From WHTB01 sp050699035 (GTDB taxonomy: Bacteria; Actinomycetota; Actinomycetes; Propionibacteriales; Nocardioidaceae), in assembly GCA_050699035.1 (NCBI GenBank), contig JBOHDE010000098.1:1-13684 (forward strand): DNA of 13,684 bases, written 5' to 3'. Positions 1 through 6,995 of this stretch are shown piece after piece (positions within the stretch are counted from its first letter, which is position 1; each line of letters opens with the position of its first letter). The notes below the pieces were generated by a model. That model ran no database searches and was not told the origin of the DNA. It saw only the letters and a list, made by a program, of their open reading frames with translations. Made by a program: the position numbers and the translations under genes.

Positions 1-129
1 GGTCGCGAACCAGGCCGGTGCGCCGTCGTCGTGGAATCGCGCCTGCACCCGGTCGGGCTCGATGGCGGCGACCTGCCATCCATCGCTGGGGTCGAACGCC
101 GCTCTCAGCTCATACCGCTGAACGGATCG
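1..129 (-). pseudogene. C-terminal remnant of a class I SAM-dependent methyltransferase (runs off the left edge)
   Basis: Read leftwards from 129, the frame gives RSVQRYELRAAF, then DPSDGWQVAAIEPDRV, then HDDGAPAWFAT. This resembles the C-terminal segment of actinobacterial class I SAM methyltransferases, which typically carry a stretch like RRVSQxEIRAAFxDGWRVxSIEP followed by GxxAWLA. A TGA at 132-130 closes the frame immediately upstream and no start codon lies between, so the N-terminal roughly 150 residues with the SAM-binding motifs are absent. The dehydrogenase gene occupies the position where they should be. A short piece in another frame (SGTDDP at about 131-150) may be a frameshifted trace of the preceding segment. 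The product is probably not expressed as an enzyme. The true C-terminus lies outside the window. The family call is from motif memory. Confidence 0.6.
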
Positions 130-193
130 TCAGTCCCTGATCGCTGCGACATCTTCGTCCTTCCTGCAGCTGAGAGGCAGGCGGCCCGCGAGA

Positions 194-1144
194 CTACGAG
201 AGAGTCCTGACTGGGGCGCCCGCGACGTACGCGGCGATGTCCTCGACCGCGTCGGTGAAGAACAGGTCGTAGGTGCCGTCGGTCACGTAGCCGAGGTGCG
301 GGCTGAGTACGGTGTGCGGCGAGGTGCGCAGCGGATGGTCGAGCGGGAGCGGCTCGATGTCGAACACGTCGAGCCCCGCACCCGCGATCCGGCCGTCGGC
401 GAGTGCGCTCAGCAGCGCAGCCTCGTCGACCAGCGGCCCGCGCGAGGTGTTGACGAGGTACGCGGTGCGCTTCATCCGGCCGAGCTCCGGCGCACCGATG
501 ATCCCGCGCGTACGGTCGCTGAGCCGCAGGTGCAGCGTGACCACGTCGGACTGCGCCAGCAGCTCGTCCTTGTCGACCGGCTCGACGCCGAGGTCGCGGG
601 CGACGGCCGGGTCGAGGTTCTGCGACCAGGCGAGCACGCGCATCTCGAACGCCAGCCCGACCCGGGCCACCCGCTGCCCCAGCCGACCGAGACCGATCAC
701 GCCGAGCGTCTTGCCGGCCAGCTCGGTGCCCACCGTCAGCTGCCACTCGCCCGACCGGACACCGGCGTCTTCGGCGGGCAGGTGGCGGACCAGGCCGAGC
801 AGCAGTGCCCAGGTCAGCTCAGCCGCCGGGCTCGGGAGAATGCGCGTGCCGCACACCGTCACGCCATTCGCGCGGGCGGTCGCGACGTCGATCGAGGCGT
901 TGTGCATCCCGGTCGTGACCAACAGCCGGAGGGCCGGGAGTCGGTCGAGCAGGGCGGCCGGGAACGGCGTACGCTCGCGCATCGCGATCACCACGTCGGC
1001 CTCGCGAAGGGCATCGACGAGCCGGTCCTCGTCGGCGATGTGCTCGGTCAGCACGGTCACCTCGGCCTGGTCGCCGAGCTCGTCCCACGGCCCGAACCGG
1101 CGGGCCACATCCTGATAGTCGTCCAGCACCACGATCCTCAGCAC
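194..1144 (-). CDS. D-2-hydroxyacid dehydrogenase family protein (NAD-binding)
   Basis: 316 residues, the usual length for D-isomer-specific 2-hydroxyacid dehydrogenases, which reduce 2-keto acids to D-2-hydroxy acids (or the reverse) with NAD(P)H in the cytoplasm. The N-terminal substrate domain covers about 1-105. The Rossmann nucleotide-binding domain follows, with VIGLGRLG at 149-156 as the GxGxxG loop. The catalytic triad is visible: Arg235 in NTSRGPLVDE, Glu264 in FDIEPL and His283 in SPHLGY. The divergent N-terminus (VVLDDYQDVA) is typical of an actinobacterial and proteobacterial subgroup of unknown physiological substrate. The start is GTG at 1144 with no Shine-Dalgarno sequence; a TACCGT box lies 7 nt upstream, suggesting a leaderless transcript. 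It is divergent from the MFS gene. The stop (TAG, 196-194) is followed by the methyltransferase remnant. The substrate cannot be deduced from the sequence. Confidence 0.9.
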   Translation of the reverse strand: MLRIVVLDDYQDVARRFGPWDELGDQAEVTVLTEHIADEDRLVDALREADVVIAMRERTPFPAALLDRLPALRLLVTTGMHNASIDVATARANGVTVCGTRILPSPAAELTWALLLGLVRHLPAEDAGVRSGEWQLTVGTELAGKTLGVIGLGRLGQRVARVGLAFEMRVLAWSQNLDPAVARDLGVEPVDKDELLAQSDVVTLHLRLSDRTRGIIGAPELGRMKRTAYLVNTSRGPLVDEAALLSALADGRIAGAGLDVFDIEPLPLDHPLRTSPHTVLSPHLGYVTDGTYDLFFTDAVEDIAAYVAGAPVRTLS

Positions 1145-1151
1145 CCGGCAT

Positions 1152-1157
1152 ACGGTA
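1152..1157 (-). promoter_or_regulatory. Putative -10 box TACCGT for the dehydrogenase (leaderless)
   Basis: The minus strand reads TACCGT, then 7 nt, then the GTG start. It fits the actinobacterial TANNNT -10 consensus and the spacing expected when transcription begins on the start codon. No ribosome-binding site precedes the GTG, which agrees with a leaderless mRNA. No convincing -35 element is seen. Confidence 0.4.
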
Positions 1158-1171
1158 GCCGCTGCGGACGG

Positions 1172-1177
1172 TAGACT
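1172..1177 (+). promoter_or_regulatory. Putative -10 box TAGACT for the MFS gene
   Basis: TAGACT on the plus strand matches TANNNT and lies in the 107-bp divergent intergenic region, about 75 nt before the preferred MFS start. The -35 region is poor. This is a weak call based on position and consensus only. Confidence 0.3.
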
Positions 1178-1251
1178 GGTGCCAAGTTCAGGGCTAGTGG
1201 CGCGTCTGTTGGGTGGGAAGACGCGCGCACCGCCACACCCTGGAGCAGCTC

Positions 1252-2517
1252 GTGTCCCCCCTCACCGCCTACCGCCGGCTCTTCGCGCTGGCGGGTCCCC
1301 GCTACGTCACCGTCGCCTTCCTCGGCCGGCTGCCGCTCGCGATGAGCCAACTCGGCACGCTCCTCCTGGTCGCCGGCTCGACCGGCAGCTACGCCGCAGG
1401 CGGAGTCAGCGCGGGCGCCCTCGCCGTCGCCAACGCCGTCGGTGCGCCGATCGCCGGGTCGTTCGCCGACCGGGTCGGACAGCGACCCGTCGTCCTGGTG
1501 CAGTCGCTGGCCGGTGCGGCCGGGCTGATAGTGCTGGTCGCCCTTGCCGACCTCGACCTGACCTCGCCGGCCCAAGCGGCGGCGGCCGCCACGACCGGGC
1601 TGGTGATGCCGCAGGTCGGCCCGCTGGCTCGGGTGCGCTGGCGGCCGATCACCGCCGGCGCGGGACGCCACCAGGGACGGCTCGTCGACGCGGCCTTCTC
1701 GTACGAGGGGGCGGCCGACGAGGCGTCGTTCGTACTCGGTCCTGCCCTCGTCGGCGTCGCTGCCGCGGTGGTCGCGCCGTCCGCGGCCCTGGTCGCCGCC
1801 GCCGTCGTGCTGGCCGTCTTCGGTTCGTTGTTCGCGCTGCATCCGAGCGCCGAGCTGACCCGTCTGCACAGCGTCGCGACCGTCGGCGGTGCTCGGCTCC
1901 TCACCACCGCCCTGGTCATCTTGGGCGTCGCGCAGCTCGCGGTCGGGATGATCTTCGGCTCGGCCCAGACCGCCACCGCGGTGCTGGCGACCGACGCCGG
2001 CGAGCCGGGTCTCACCGGCCTGCTGCACGCCCTGCTCGGCGTTGGGAGCGTGGTCGCCGGTCTCTGCGTGGCCACGTTGCCGGAGCGGTTCGGGTACGAG
2101 CGGCGGTTGCAGGTCTTCGCGGCGGGGTTGTTCGTGCTGGCGGCGCCGCTGCTGCTGGTCGACTCGCTCGGCGCGCTGGCCGCCGTCTTGATGCTGCTCG
2201 GCGTCGCGGTGGCGCCGTACATGATCACTGTGTTCACGCTGGCCGAACGGGTCACCGCGGCGCCGCGCACCGGTGCGGCGATGACGTTCCTGGCCGGGAC
2301 GACGGGCATCGGCTACGCCGTCGGCTCGAGTGTCGCCGGCCGGCTGGCCGACGGGGGCGGTCACCAGCCGGCCTTCGGTGTCACCGTCGCCGCCGGCGCG
2401 CTGGCGGTGCTGCTGGCCGTGGCAGCGGCACCACGGCTGCGCGCCGAGCAGTCATCGCACGGCGCACTCCGCAAGGAACATCAGGACAGCACCACCCCAG
2501 AGCGCGCCGCGCGATGA
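1252..2517 (+). CDS. Major facilitator superfamily (MFS) transporter
   Basis: 421 residues, about the MFS norm, very rich in Ala, Leu, Val and Gly, with roughly 12 hydrophobic segments in two halves. The loop GSFADRVGQRPVV at about 69-81 is the MFS motif A (GxxxDxxGxR type) between helices 2 and 3. A second, weaker version occurs in the C-terminal half (GRLADGGGHQ). It is expected to act in the cytoplasmic membrane as a proton-coupled transporter or drug-efflux pump; the substrate is unknown. The GTG at 1252 is chosen because GGAG at 1242-1245 sits 6 nt upstream. An in-frame GTG at 1213 would add 13 polar residues and has no good ribosome-binding site. It is transcribed divergently from the dehydrogenase and followed by an unrelated hydrolase with its own promoter. 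Confidence 0.85.
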   Translation: MSPLTAYRRLFALAGPRYVTVAFLGRLPLAMSQLGTLLLVAGSTGSYAAGGVSAGALAVANAVGAPIAGSFADRVGQRPVVLVQSLAGAAGLIVLVALADLDLTSPAQAAAAATTGLVMPQVGPLARVRWRPITAGAGRHQGRLVDAAFSYEGAADEASFVLGPALVGVAAAVVAPSAALVAAAVVLAVFGSLFALHPSAELTRLHSVATVGGARLLTTALVILGVAQLAVGMIFGSAQTATAVLATDAGEPGLTGLLHALLGVGSVVAGLCVATLPERFGYERRLQVFAAGLFVLAAPLLLVDSLGALAAVLMLLGVAVAPYMITVFTLAERVTAAPRTGAAMTFLAGTTGIGYAVGSSVAGRLADGGGHQPAFGVTVAAGALAVLLAVAAAPRLRAEQSSHGALRKEHQDSTTPERAAR

Positions 2518-2630
2518 GTCATGGGGGCCGAGTGACCATGGTGCAACAGACCGGGCGCTGCGTGCGGCAAAACTCCGACATTTCCGGCAGGACAGAGTTA
2601 AAGCAGTACGCCCGGCAAGCCTCCCGGCCC

Positions 2631-2636
2631 TAGGGT
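2631..2636 (+). promoter_or_regulatory. Putative -10 box TAGGGT for the hydrolase gene
   Basis: TAGGGT ends 8 nt before the ATG at 2645, and no Shine-Dalgarno sequence lies between them. This is the arrangement of actinobacterial leaderless promoters (TANNNT with the transcription start on the A of ATG). No clear -35 box is visible. Confidence 0.45.
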
Positions 2637-2644
2637 GACGACCC

Positions 2645-3385
2645 ATGCTGCTGAACCACGTTGTCGACGGCTCCGGCCCGCCTGTCCTCCTCCTGCATGC
2701 CGGCATCGCCGACCTCCGGATGTGGGCGCCGCAGCGGCCGGCGCTGGCGGCCGAGCACATCGTCGTCGCCTGCGACCTTCGCGGGTACGGCGAGACGCCG
2801 CTGCCGCCGGAGCCCTACGCCGACGCGCATGACGTCCTGCTGCTGCTCGACCACCTCGGCATCGACGAGCTCGCGCTGGTCGGGTCGTCGTACGGCGGCT
2901 ATGTCGCCACCCAGCTCGCGGCGAACGTGCCGGACCGGATATCGCGGCTCGTCCTGCTGTGCGCGGCGTCGGACGCGGTCGCACCGACCGACGACGTGCG
3001 TGCCTTCGCGGGTCAGGAGGACGCGCTGCTGGAGGTCGGCGACGTCGAGGCCGCGACCGACCTCAACGTGCGCACCTGGCTGGGGCCGGAGGCCGACGAC
3101 GCGGCCGTCGAGCTGGTCCGGACGATGCAGCGGCGTGCGTTCGAGGTGCAGCTGGCCGCCGGCGAGGTCGAGTCGCAGGCACTGCCGACCGACCTCACGC
3201 AGATCACGGCGAAGACCTTGGTGGTCTCGGGGGCGCACGACCTCGAGCGGTTTGGGCAGATCGCCCGGCACCTGTCCGACGGCATCGCGGACGCGCGGCA
3301 CATCGAGCTCGCCTGGGCCGGACACCTGCCGAGCCTCGAGCGGCCCGACGAGACGACGGAGCTGATCCTCGGCGCGCTCGACTGA
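2645..3385 (+). CDS. Alpha/beta fold hydrolase
   Basis: 246 residues, a single alpha/beta hydrolase domain without a signal peptide, so cytoplasmic. The oxyanion-hole strand LLLHAG lies at 15-20. The nucleophile elbow is GSSYGG at 80-85, with Ser82 as nucleophile. Asp199 in SGAHD is the likely acid, and His227 in WAGHLPSLERP is the catalytic histidine. The cap domain between strands 6 and 7 (about 112-185) is acidic and helical. The general appearance is that of the broad 3-oxoadipate enol-lactonase/esterase-like group, but no substrate can be assigned. The gene appears monocistronic, with a leaderless promoter. Its stop codon is 6 bp from the stop of the convergent DUF1206 gene. Confidence 0.88.
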   Translation: MLLNHVVDGSGPPVLLLHAGIADLRMWAPQRPALAAEHIVVACDLRGYGETPLPPEPYADAHDVLLLLDHLGIDELALVGSSYGGYVATQLAANVPDRISRLVLLCAASDAVAPTDDVRAFAGQEDALLEVGDVEAATDLNVRTWLGPEADDAAVELVRTMQRRAFEVQLAAGEVESQALPTDLTQITAKTLVVSGAHDLERFGQIARHLSDGIADARHIELAWAGHLPSLERPDETTELILGALD

Positions 3386-3394
3386 CCTCGGTCA
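3383..3394. repeat. Short inverted repeat spanning both convergent stop codons
   Basis: TGACC-TC-GGTCA covers the TGA of the hydrolase (plus) and the TGA of the DUF1206 gene (minus). The 5-bp arms with a 2-nt loop are too small for a strong terminator, and no T-tract follows. It is recorded as the only structure at this tight convergent junction. Confidence 0.3.
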
Positions 3395-4216
3395 GCGCCT
3401 GAGGTGCCGGGCCCAGACGAAGCAGAACGCCCCGTAGCACCCGATCCCGATGGCGAGAACAGTCAGCAGGTACGGTCCGAACGGCTGCTCGAGCACGGTG
3501 CGCAGCGCGTCGTCGAGCCCACCCGCCTGGTCCGGGTCGAAGCTGATCGCGGCCCAGACGAACAGCAGCCCGACGACGGCGGCGGCCACGGCCTTTCCGC
3601 CGTACCCGGCACAACCGAGCCAGACCGCCGCCGTGCCGAGGTCGGACGCTTCGCCCCGCGCGGTGAGCTTGTCGGTGAAGGACCTCGTCGCGGCTCGGGT
3701 GAGCATCCCGATGCCGTAGCCGATCACCGCCAACCCGACGAGGGCGACCAGCCACCGCCCACCCGGCGCCGCCATCAGCTGGGCGGTCCGGCTGTCCGCG
3801 CTTTTGCCGCCTGCCGCGCCGACGGCAAGCTTGATCGACGCGTAGCCGAGCACTCCGAACAGCGCCACCTTGCCCGCCGACGCTGCGCGGTGGCCGGTGC
3901 GCGCCCAGCCGTCGTACTCGGTATGCCCGATGGCGGCCTCGATCAGCTGCCAGACGACCAGCGCGGCGAAGCCGACACCGACGGTCCACATCAGCACGCC
4001 GCCGAACGGCTGCTCGGCCAGCTGGCGCAGGGCGCCGTGCTCGCTCGCCTCCCCACTCGACCCGCCCCAGGCGAGCTGGAGCGCCAGCCAGGCGACCAGC
4101 ACGTGCACGACGCCGTACGAGACGAGGCCGAGCCGGATCGCCAGCCCGAGCGTCGTGCTGTGCTTGGCCTCGCGGCCGGTCTGGCGGGCTGTGCTCGCAG
4201 CCGATGACGTGTCCAA
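3392..4216 (-). CDS. DUF1206 domain-containing integral membrane protein
   Basis: 274 residues consisting of three tandem repeats of the DUF1206 type, at about 22-95, 108-185 and 196-274. Each repeat contains two hydrophobic helices, and repeats 1 and 3 show the hallmark EQPFG turn (residues about 68-72 and again near 242-246). Six transmembrane helices in total are expected. DUF1206 proteins are widespread in actinobacteria and some other phyla; their function is not known. The start is TTG at 4216, supported by GGAGGGAG just upstream; there is no in-frame ATG. It lies 91 nt downstream of the AMIN-like gene on the same strand and could be co-transcribed with it. It is convergent with the hydrolase. 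Confidence 0.88.
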   Translation of the reverse strand: MDTSSAASTARQTGREAKHSTTLGLAIRLGLVSYGVVHVLVAWLALQLAWGGSSGEASEHGALRQLAEQPFGGVLMWTVGVGFAALVVWQLIEAAIGHTEYDGWARTGHRAASAGKVALFGVLGYASIKLAVGAAGGKSADSRTAQLMAAPGGRWLVALVGLAVIGYGIGMLTRAATRSFTDKLTARGEASDLGTAAVWLGCAGYGGKAVAAAVVGLLFVWAAISFDPDQAGGLDDALRTVLEQPFGPYLLTVLAIGIGCYGAFCFVWARHLRR

Positions 4217-4226
4217 GTTGCTCCCT

Positions 4227-4243
4227 CCGCCGTCTGTCGGCGG
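4227..4243 (-). other. GC hairpin abutting the DUF1206 ribosome-binding site
   Basis: On the minus strand CCGCCG-ACAGA-CGGCGG forms a 6-bp stem with a 5-nt loop, and its 3' arm runs directly into the GGAGGGAG Shine-Dalgarno sequence of the DUF1206 gene. It may be a weak terminator of the preceding gene, a translational modulator, or chance in GC-rich DNA. There is no T-tract. Confidence 0.25.
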
Positions 4244-4307
4244 CCTCCTACCCCGACGCGGCGCCCGAGACGCGTCGGAGCGTGAGACTTGTCCGTCCTC
4301 TCGGCCC

Positions 4308-4835
4308 TCAGTGCGCGATGTCGATGACCAGGCGGTTCGGCTGGCTCAGGCGGAACACCCGGAACGGCGCCCGGCGGTCGGTCGCGAGGCCGAACGACAC
4401 GACCCCCTCGAAGTCACCGGTCAGCGCGACCCCCCTGAGCGAGGGGAACCACAGCCGCTTCAGCGTGGGTCCGCAGTAGCGGCTCCGGCCGTCGTCGTCA
4501 TGTGCTTGAGCCGGCCGGACCAGCACCTCGATGAACCGTGTGCCCGGCAGCGGCACCCGCTCGCCGGACCCGTCGTACCTCAGCGCATCGACGTAGCGAA
4601 CGCGGTAGCCGGTGGCCTTGCCGTCCAGGTCGACCACCACCCGGTCGAAACCGGCGTGCCGGGCGTACCGGAGGTTGACGACGGTCGGGTGCGGGTCAGG
4701 CTGCGACCATCGCACGACCGGGCTGGTCGAGTACGACGGCAGGGCGGTGGCGGGTGCTGCCACCAGTACGGGTGTGACCCCCAATGACACGCTGGCCAGC
4801 AGGACCAGCGCCGTTCGACGCAGGGTTGCGTACAT
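4308..4835 (-). CDS. Secreted AMIN-like domain-containing protein
   Basis: 175 residues. An N-terminal Sec signal peptide is clear: basic RR at 6-7, a hydrophobic core at about 8-27, and an AxA-type cleavage site in APATALP near residue 31. There is no lipobox cysteine, so a soluble secreted form is expected rather than a lipoprotein. The mature part matches the actinobacterial AMIN-like domain: VVNLRYARHAGFDRVVVDL at 52-70, GYRVRYV at 76-82, the GDFEGVVSFGLA block at 140-151 and terminal RLVIDIAH. AMIN domains in other bacteria target amidases and secretins to the periplasm or wall; the function of this actinobacterial variant is not established. The ATG at 4835 is preceded by GAGGGGGG. It may form a two-gene unit with the DUF1206 gene. 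Confidence 0.82.
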   Translation of the reverse strand: MYATLRRTALVLLASVSLGVTPVLVAAPATALPSYSTSPVVRWSQPDPHPTVVNLRYARHAGFDRVVVDLDGKATGYRVRYVDALRYDGSGERVPLPGTRFIEVLVRPAQAHDDDGRSRYCGPTLKRLWFPSLRGVALTGDFEGVVSFGLATDRRAPFRVFRLSQPNRLVIDIAH

Positions 4836-4996
4836 GTCCCATCCCCCCTCGGGTGAGATCGAGTGATGCCTCGTTGGACGCGGGTTTACCTTGGCTGGTT
4901 GTCGATGCGGGGAGGTCCACGGAGCGAGCCGATTCGGCGAAACAGGGACGCCGATGTCATCGAGTGGCTACATTGGGTGTGCGGGCGGACACGAGA

Positions 4997-5014
4997 ATGG
5001 CCCAGGTGGGCCAT
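4997..5014. repeat. 18-bp inverted repeat in the leader of the small gene
   Basis: ATGGCCCA-GG-TGGGCCAT: two perfect 8-bp arms separated by 2 nt, about 78 nt before the TTG start of the small acidic protein. The shape fits a binding site for a dimeric regulator. The 2-nt loop makes a stable RNA hairpin less likely unless the inner pairs open. No regulator can be named. Confidence 0.4.
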
Positions 5015-5036
5015 GCGTTGCGGCCGCATCGCACCG

Positions 5037-5042
5037 TAGGCT
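5037..5042 (+). promoter_or_regulatory. Putative -10 box TAGGCT upstream of the small acidic gene
   Basis: TAGGCT fits TANNNT and lies 49 nt before the TTG start, leaving room for the strong ribosome-binding site at 5076-5084. The -35 region is poor (a TTGCGG at 5018 is too close). This is a consensus-only call. Confidence 0.3.
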
Positions 5043-5075
5043 TGGTTGCACCAGATTCGCAGCCAGAACGGACTC

Positions 5076-5084
5076 GAGGGGAGG
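5076..5084 (+). promoter_or_regulatory. Strong ribosome-binding site deciding a TTG start
   Basis: GAGGGGAGG followed by a 7-nt spacer to TTG at 5092. It is among the best Shine-Dalgarno matches in the window and argues that the 50-codon reading frame is translated. Confidence 0.65.
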
Positions 5085-5091
5085 CCGCGAT

Positions 5092-5244
5092 TTGAACGAC
5101 ATGCTTGACGTGCAGATGCACGACACAGAGGTTCTCGACGAGATCGAGATGACCAGCAACCTGATGATCGCCGCCTCCGAGGCCGACGGGCCGCTGCCGC
5201 AGCAGCGCATCGACGACATTCTGGGACTCACGCAGCATTCCTGA
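5092..5244 (+). CDS. Small acidic protein of 50 residues, unknown function
   Basis: The TTG-initiated product begins MNDMLDVQMHDTEVLDEIEM, continues TSNLMIAASEADGPLPQQ and ends RIDDILGLTQHS. It is strongly acidic, and two helices separated by a DGPLPQQ turn are likely. The pattern LDEIxLTxxLMIAAs followed by LxxxxIDxxLG is, from memory, recurrent in short uncharacterised actinobacterial proteins. I cannot assign a function. The start rests on GAGGGGAGG 7 nt upstream; the longer frame upstream of it has no better start. It lies 126 nt before the DUF47 gene on the same strand, so it may be co-regulated with the Pit phosphate system. Confidence 0.7.
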   Translation: MNDMLDVQMHDTEVLDEIEMTSNLMIAASEADGPLPQQRIDDILGLTQHS

Positions 5245-5330
5245 GCTCCGCGCGCGGTGGCGTACGTACCCGAAGGTGTCCCTGCTCACGTCGTGACCGC
5301 ACCGATGGTGCGTATTCGGCCGGTCCCCCC

Positions 5331-5336
5331 TAGCAT
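5331..5336 (+). promoter_or_regulatory. Putative -10 box TAGCAT for the DUF47-pit operon
   Basis: TAGCAT fits TANNNT and sits 34 nt before the GTG start of the DUF47 gene, with the Shine-Dalgarno sequence GGGAG at 5360-5364. No good -35 element and no clear PHO box were found nearby. Confidence 0.3.
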
Positions 5337-5370
5337 TGCTGCGTCTTTCCGCGTTCGACGGGAGTTTGCT

Positions 5371-5988
5371 GTGCCGTTGCGTCTGCGTCCGAGCGACACC
5401 TCGTTCTACGACCTGTTCGCCGAGTCGGCCAACCACCTCGTGGAGGGGGCCCGCCTGCTCGCCGACATGCTCGGCGACGGCAACGACCAGCAGGCCACCG
5501 CCGCGGCCATGAAGGCGGCCGAGCACGAGTGCGACGAGACCACGCACAACATCGTGAAGCGGGTCAACAAGACGTTCGTGACGCCGTTCGACCGGGAGGA
5601 CATCTACCGCCTCGCGGCCGGACTCGACGACGTCATGGACTACATGGAGGAAGCGGTCGACCTCGTCCTGCTGTACGAGATCGACGAGCTGCCGGACGAG
5701 CTCGCCGAGCTGGTCGACGTGCTGCAGCTGGCTGCTGACCTGACCGCCGACGCGATGCCACGGCTGCGCACCATGCAGGATCTCGAGGAGTACTGGATCG
5801 AGATCAACCGGCTCGAGAACCAAGGCGACAAGTCGTACCGCCACATCGTGGCCAAGCTGTTCTCCGGCAGCTACGAGGCACTCGAGGTGATGAAGCTCAA
5901 GGAGGTTGTCGACTCGCTCGAGGCGGCGATCGACGCCTTCGAGACCGTCGCCAATATCGTCGAGCAGGTCGCGGTCAAGGAGTCTTGA
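5371..5988 (+). CDS. DUF47 / PhoU-like phosphate transport accessory protein
   Basis: 205 residues, all-helical and acidic, matching the DUF47 (TIGR00153-like) family of PhoU relatives of about 205-215 residues. Visible family features are the N-terminal FYDLFAESANHLVEGARLL, the EHECDETTHNI metal-ligand-like ExxxD motif at about 51-61, the TPFDREDIYRLAAGLDDVMDY block, and near the C-terminus the repeated LKEVVDSLEAAIDAFE helix. Such proteins are usually encoded just before a PiT permease and are thought to modulate it. The start is GTG at 5371 because GGGAG lies 6 nt upstream; the frame extends to 5257 but the added 38 residues look non-coding. The stop is 2 nt before the pit start, so translational coupling is likely. 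Confidence 0.88.
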   Translation: MPLRLRPSDTSFYDLFAESANHLVEGARLLADMLGDGNDQQATAAAMKAAEHECDETTHNIVKRVNKTFVTPFDREDIYRLAAGLDDVMDYMEEAVDLVLLYEIDELPDELAELVDVLQLAADLTADAMPRLRTMQDLEEYWIEINRLENQGDKSYRHIVAKLFSGSYEALEVMKLKEVVDSLEAAIDAFETVANIVEQVAVKES

Positions 5989-5990
5989 GC

Positions 5991-6995
5991 GTGGAGCTCG
6001 CGATCATCATCGCGGTCATTGGCGTCGCTCTCGTCTTCGACTACACCAACGGGTTCCACGACGCCGCGAACGCCATCGCGACCTCCGTCTCCACCCGCGC
6101 CCTCACGCCTCGGATCGCCCTGCTGCTGGCCGCGGTGATGAACTTCCTCGGTGCCTTCCTCGGCACCGAGGTCGCCCAGACCGTCGGCAGCGGGATCATC
6201 GAGGCCGATGCGGGCACTCACGGCCTGGTCGTGGTGATGTCCGGGCTGCTGGGCGCCATCACCTGGAACCTCATCACGTGGTACTTCGGGCTGCCGTCGT
6301 CGTCCTCGCACGCGCTGATCGGCGGTCTGGTCGGCGCAGCGCTGGCCTCCGCCGGGATCGTGCACTGGGACGGCATCTTGAAAAAGGTCGTCATCCCGAT
6401 GGTGGTGTCGCCGCTGGTCGGCTTCATGCTGGCCTTCCTGCTGATGACCGCGATCCTGTGGACCTTCCGCAACCGGCACCCGGGTCCCACGAACCGCGGT
6501 TTCAAGCTGTCCCAGACCGTGTCGGCGGCGGCGATGGCCCTCGGGCACGGCCTGCAGGACGCGCAGAAGACGATGGGCGTGATCTTCCTCGCGCTGGTCA
6601 CCGGAGGGTACGCCGCCGAAGGCGACAAGATCCCGATCTGGGTGATCATCTCCGCCGCGACCGCGATCTCGCTCGGCACGTACGCCGGCGGCTGGCGCAT
6701 CATGCGTACGCTGGGCCGCCGGATCATCCACCTCGACCCGCCGCGTGGCTTCGCCGCGGAGACGACCGCGGCAAGCGTGCTGTACGTCATGGCGATGGGC
6801 TTCGGCGCCCCCATCTCCACCACCCACACCATCACGTCGGCGGTGATGGGAGTCGGCGCGACCAAGCGGTTCTCCGCGGTGCGCTGGGGAGTCGCCGAGT
6901 CGATCGTGACCGCGTGGATCGTGACGATCCCGGCGGCCGGCGCGGTTGCGGCGGCCTGTTACGCCGTCTCGCACTTCTTCATCGAGGTCATCTAG
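5991..6995 (+). CDS. pit: PiT-family inorganic phosphate permease
   Basis: 334 residues with about 9-10 hydrophobic segments. It belongs to the PiT (SLC20-like) family, which imports metal-phosphate or phosphate with H+ or Na+ at low affinity across the cytoplasmic membrane. The internal duplication characteristic of the family is visible: YTNGFHDAANAIATSVST at 18-35 in the first half and GHGLQDAQKTMGV at 185-197 in the second. The serine-rich loops LPSSSSHALIGG at 101-112 and APISTTHTITSAVMG at about 273-287 mirror each other. The GTG at 5991 is preferred: AAGGAG at 5977-5982 is 8 nt upstream, while the alternative TTG at 5985 is too close to it. It is coupled to the DUF47 gene. Its TAG stop directly abuts repeat copy 1. 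Confidence 0.93.
   Translation: MELAIIIAVIGVALVFDYTNGFHDAANAIATSVSTRALTPRIALLLAAVMNFLGAFLGTEVAQTVGSGIIEADAGTHGLVVVMSGLLGAITWNLITWYFGLPSSSSHALIGGLVGAALASAGIVHWDGILKKVVIPMVVSPLVGFMLAFLLMTAILWTFRNRHPGPTNRGFKLSQTVSAAAMALGHGLQDAQKTMGVIFLALVTGGYAAEGDKIPIWVIISAATAISLGTYAGGWRIMRTLGRRIIHLDPPRGFAAETTAASVLYVMAMGFGAPISTTHTITSAVMGVGATKRFSAVRWGVAESIVTAWIVTIPAAGAVAAACYAVSHFFIEVI

Noticed and set aside
1..210. Plus-strand open frame at the left edge
   Set aside because: The opposite strand gives a recognisable methyltransferase C-terminus; the plus frame has no motif and no start.
1213..1251. Earlier GTG start for the MFS transporter
   Set aside because: It adds a polar stretch with no good Shine-Dalgarno sequence, whereas GTG 1252 has GGAG at 6 nt.
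5353..5370. Possible PHO box GTTCGAC / GTTTGCT with 11-bp spacing
   Set aside because: Only weak matches to GTTCACC, and the site overlaps the DUF47 ribosome-binding site downstream of the likely promoter, an unlikely place for activation.
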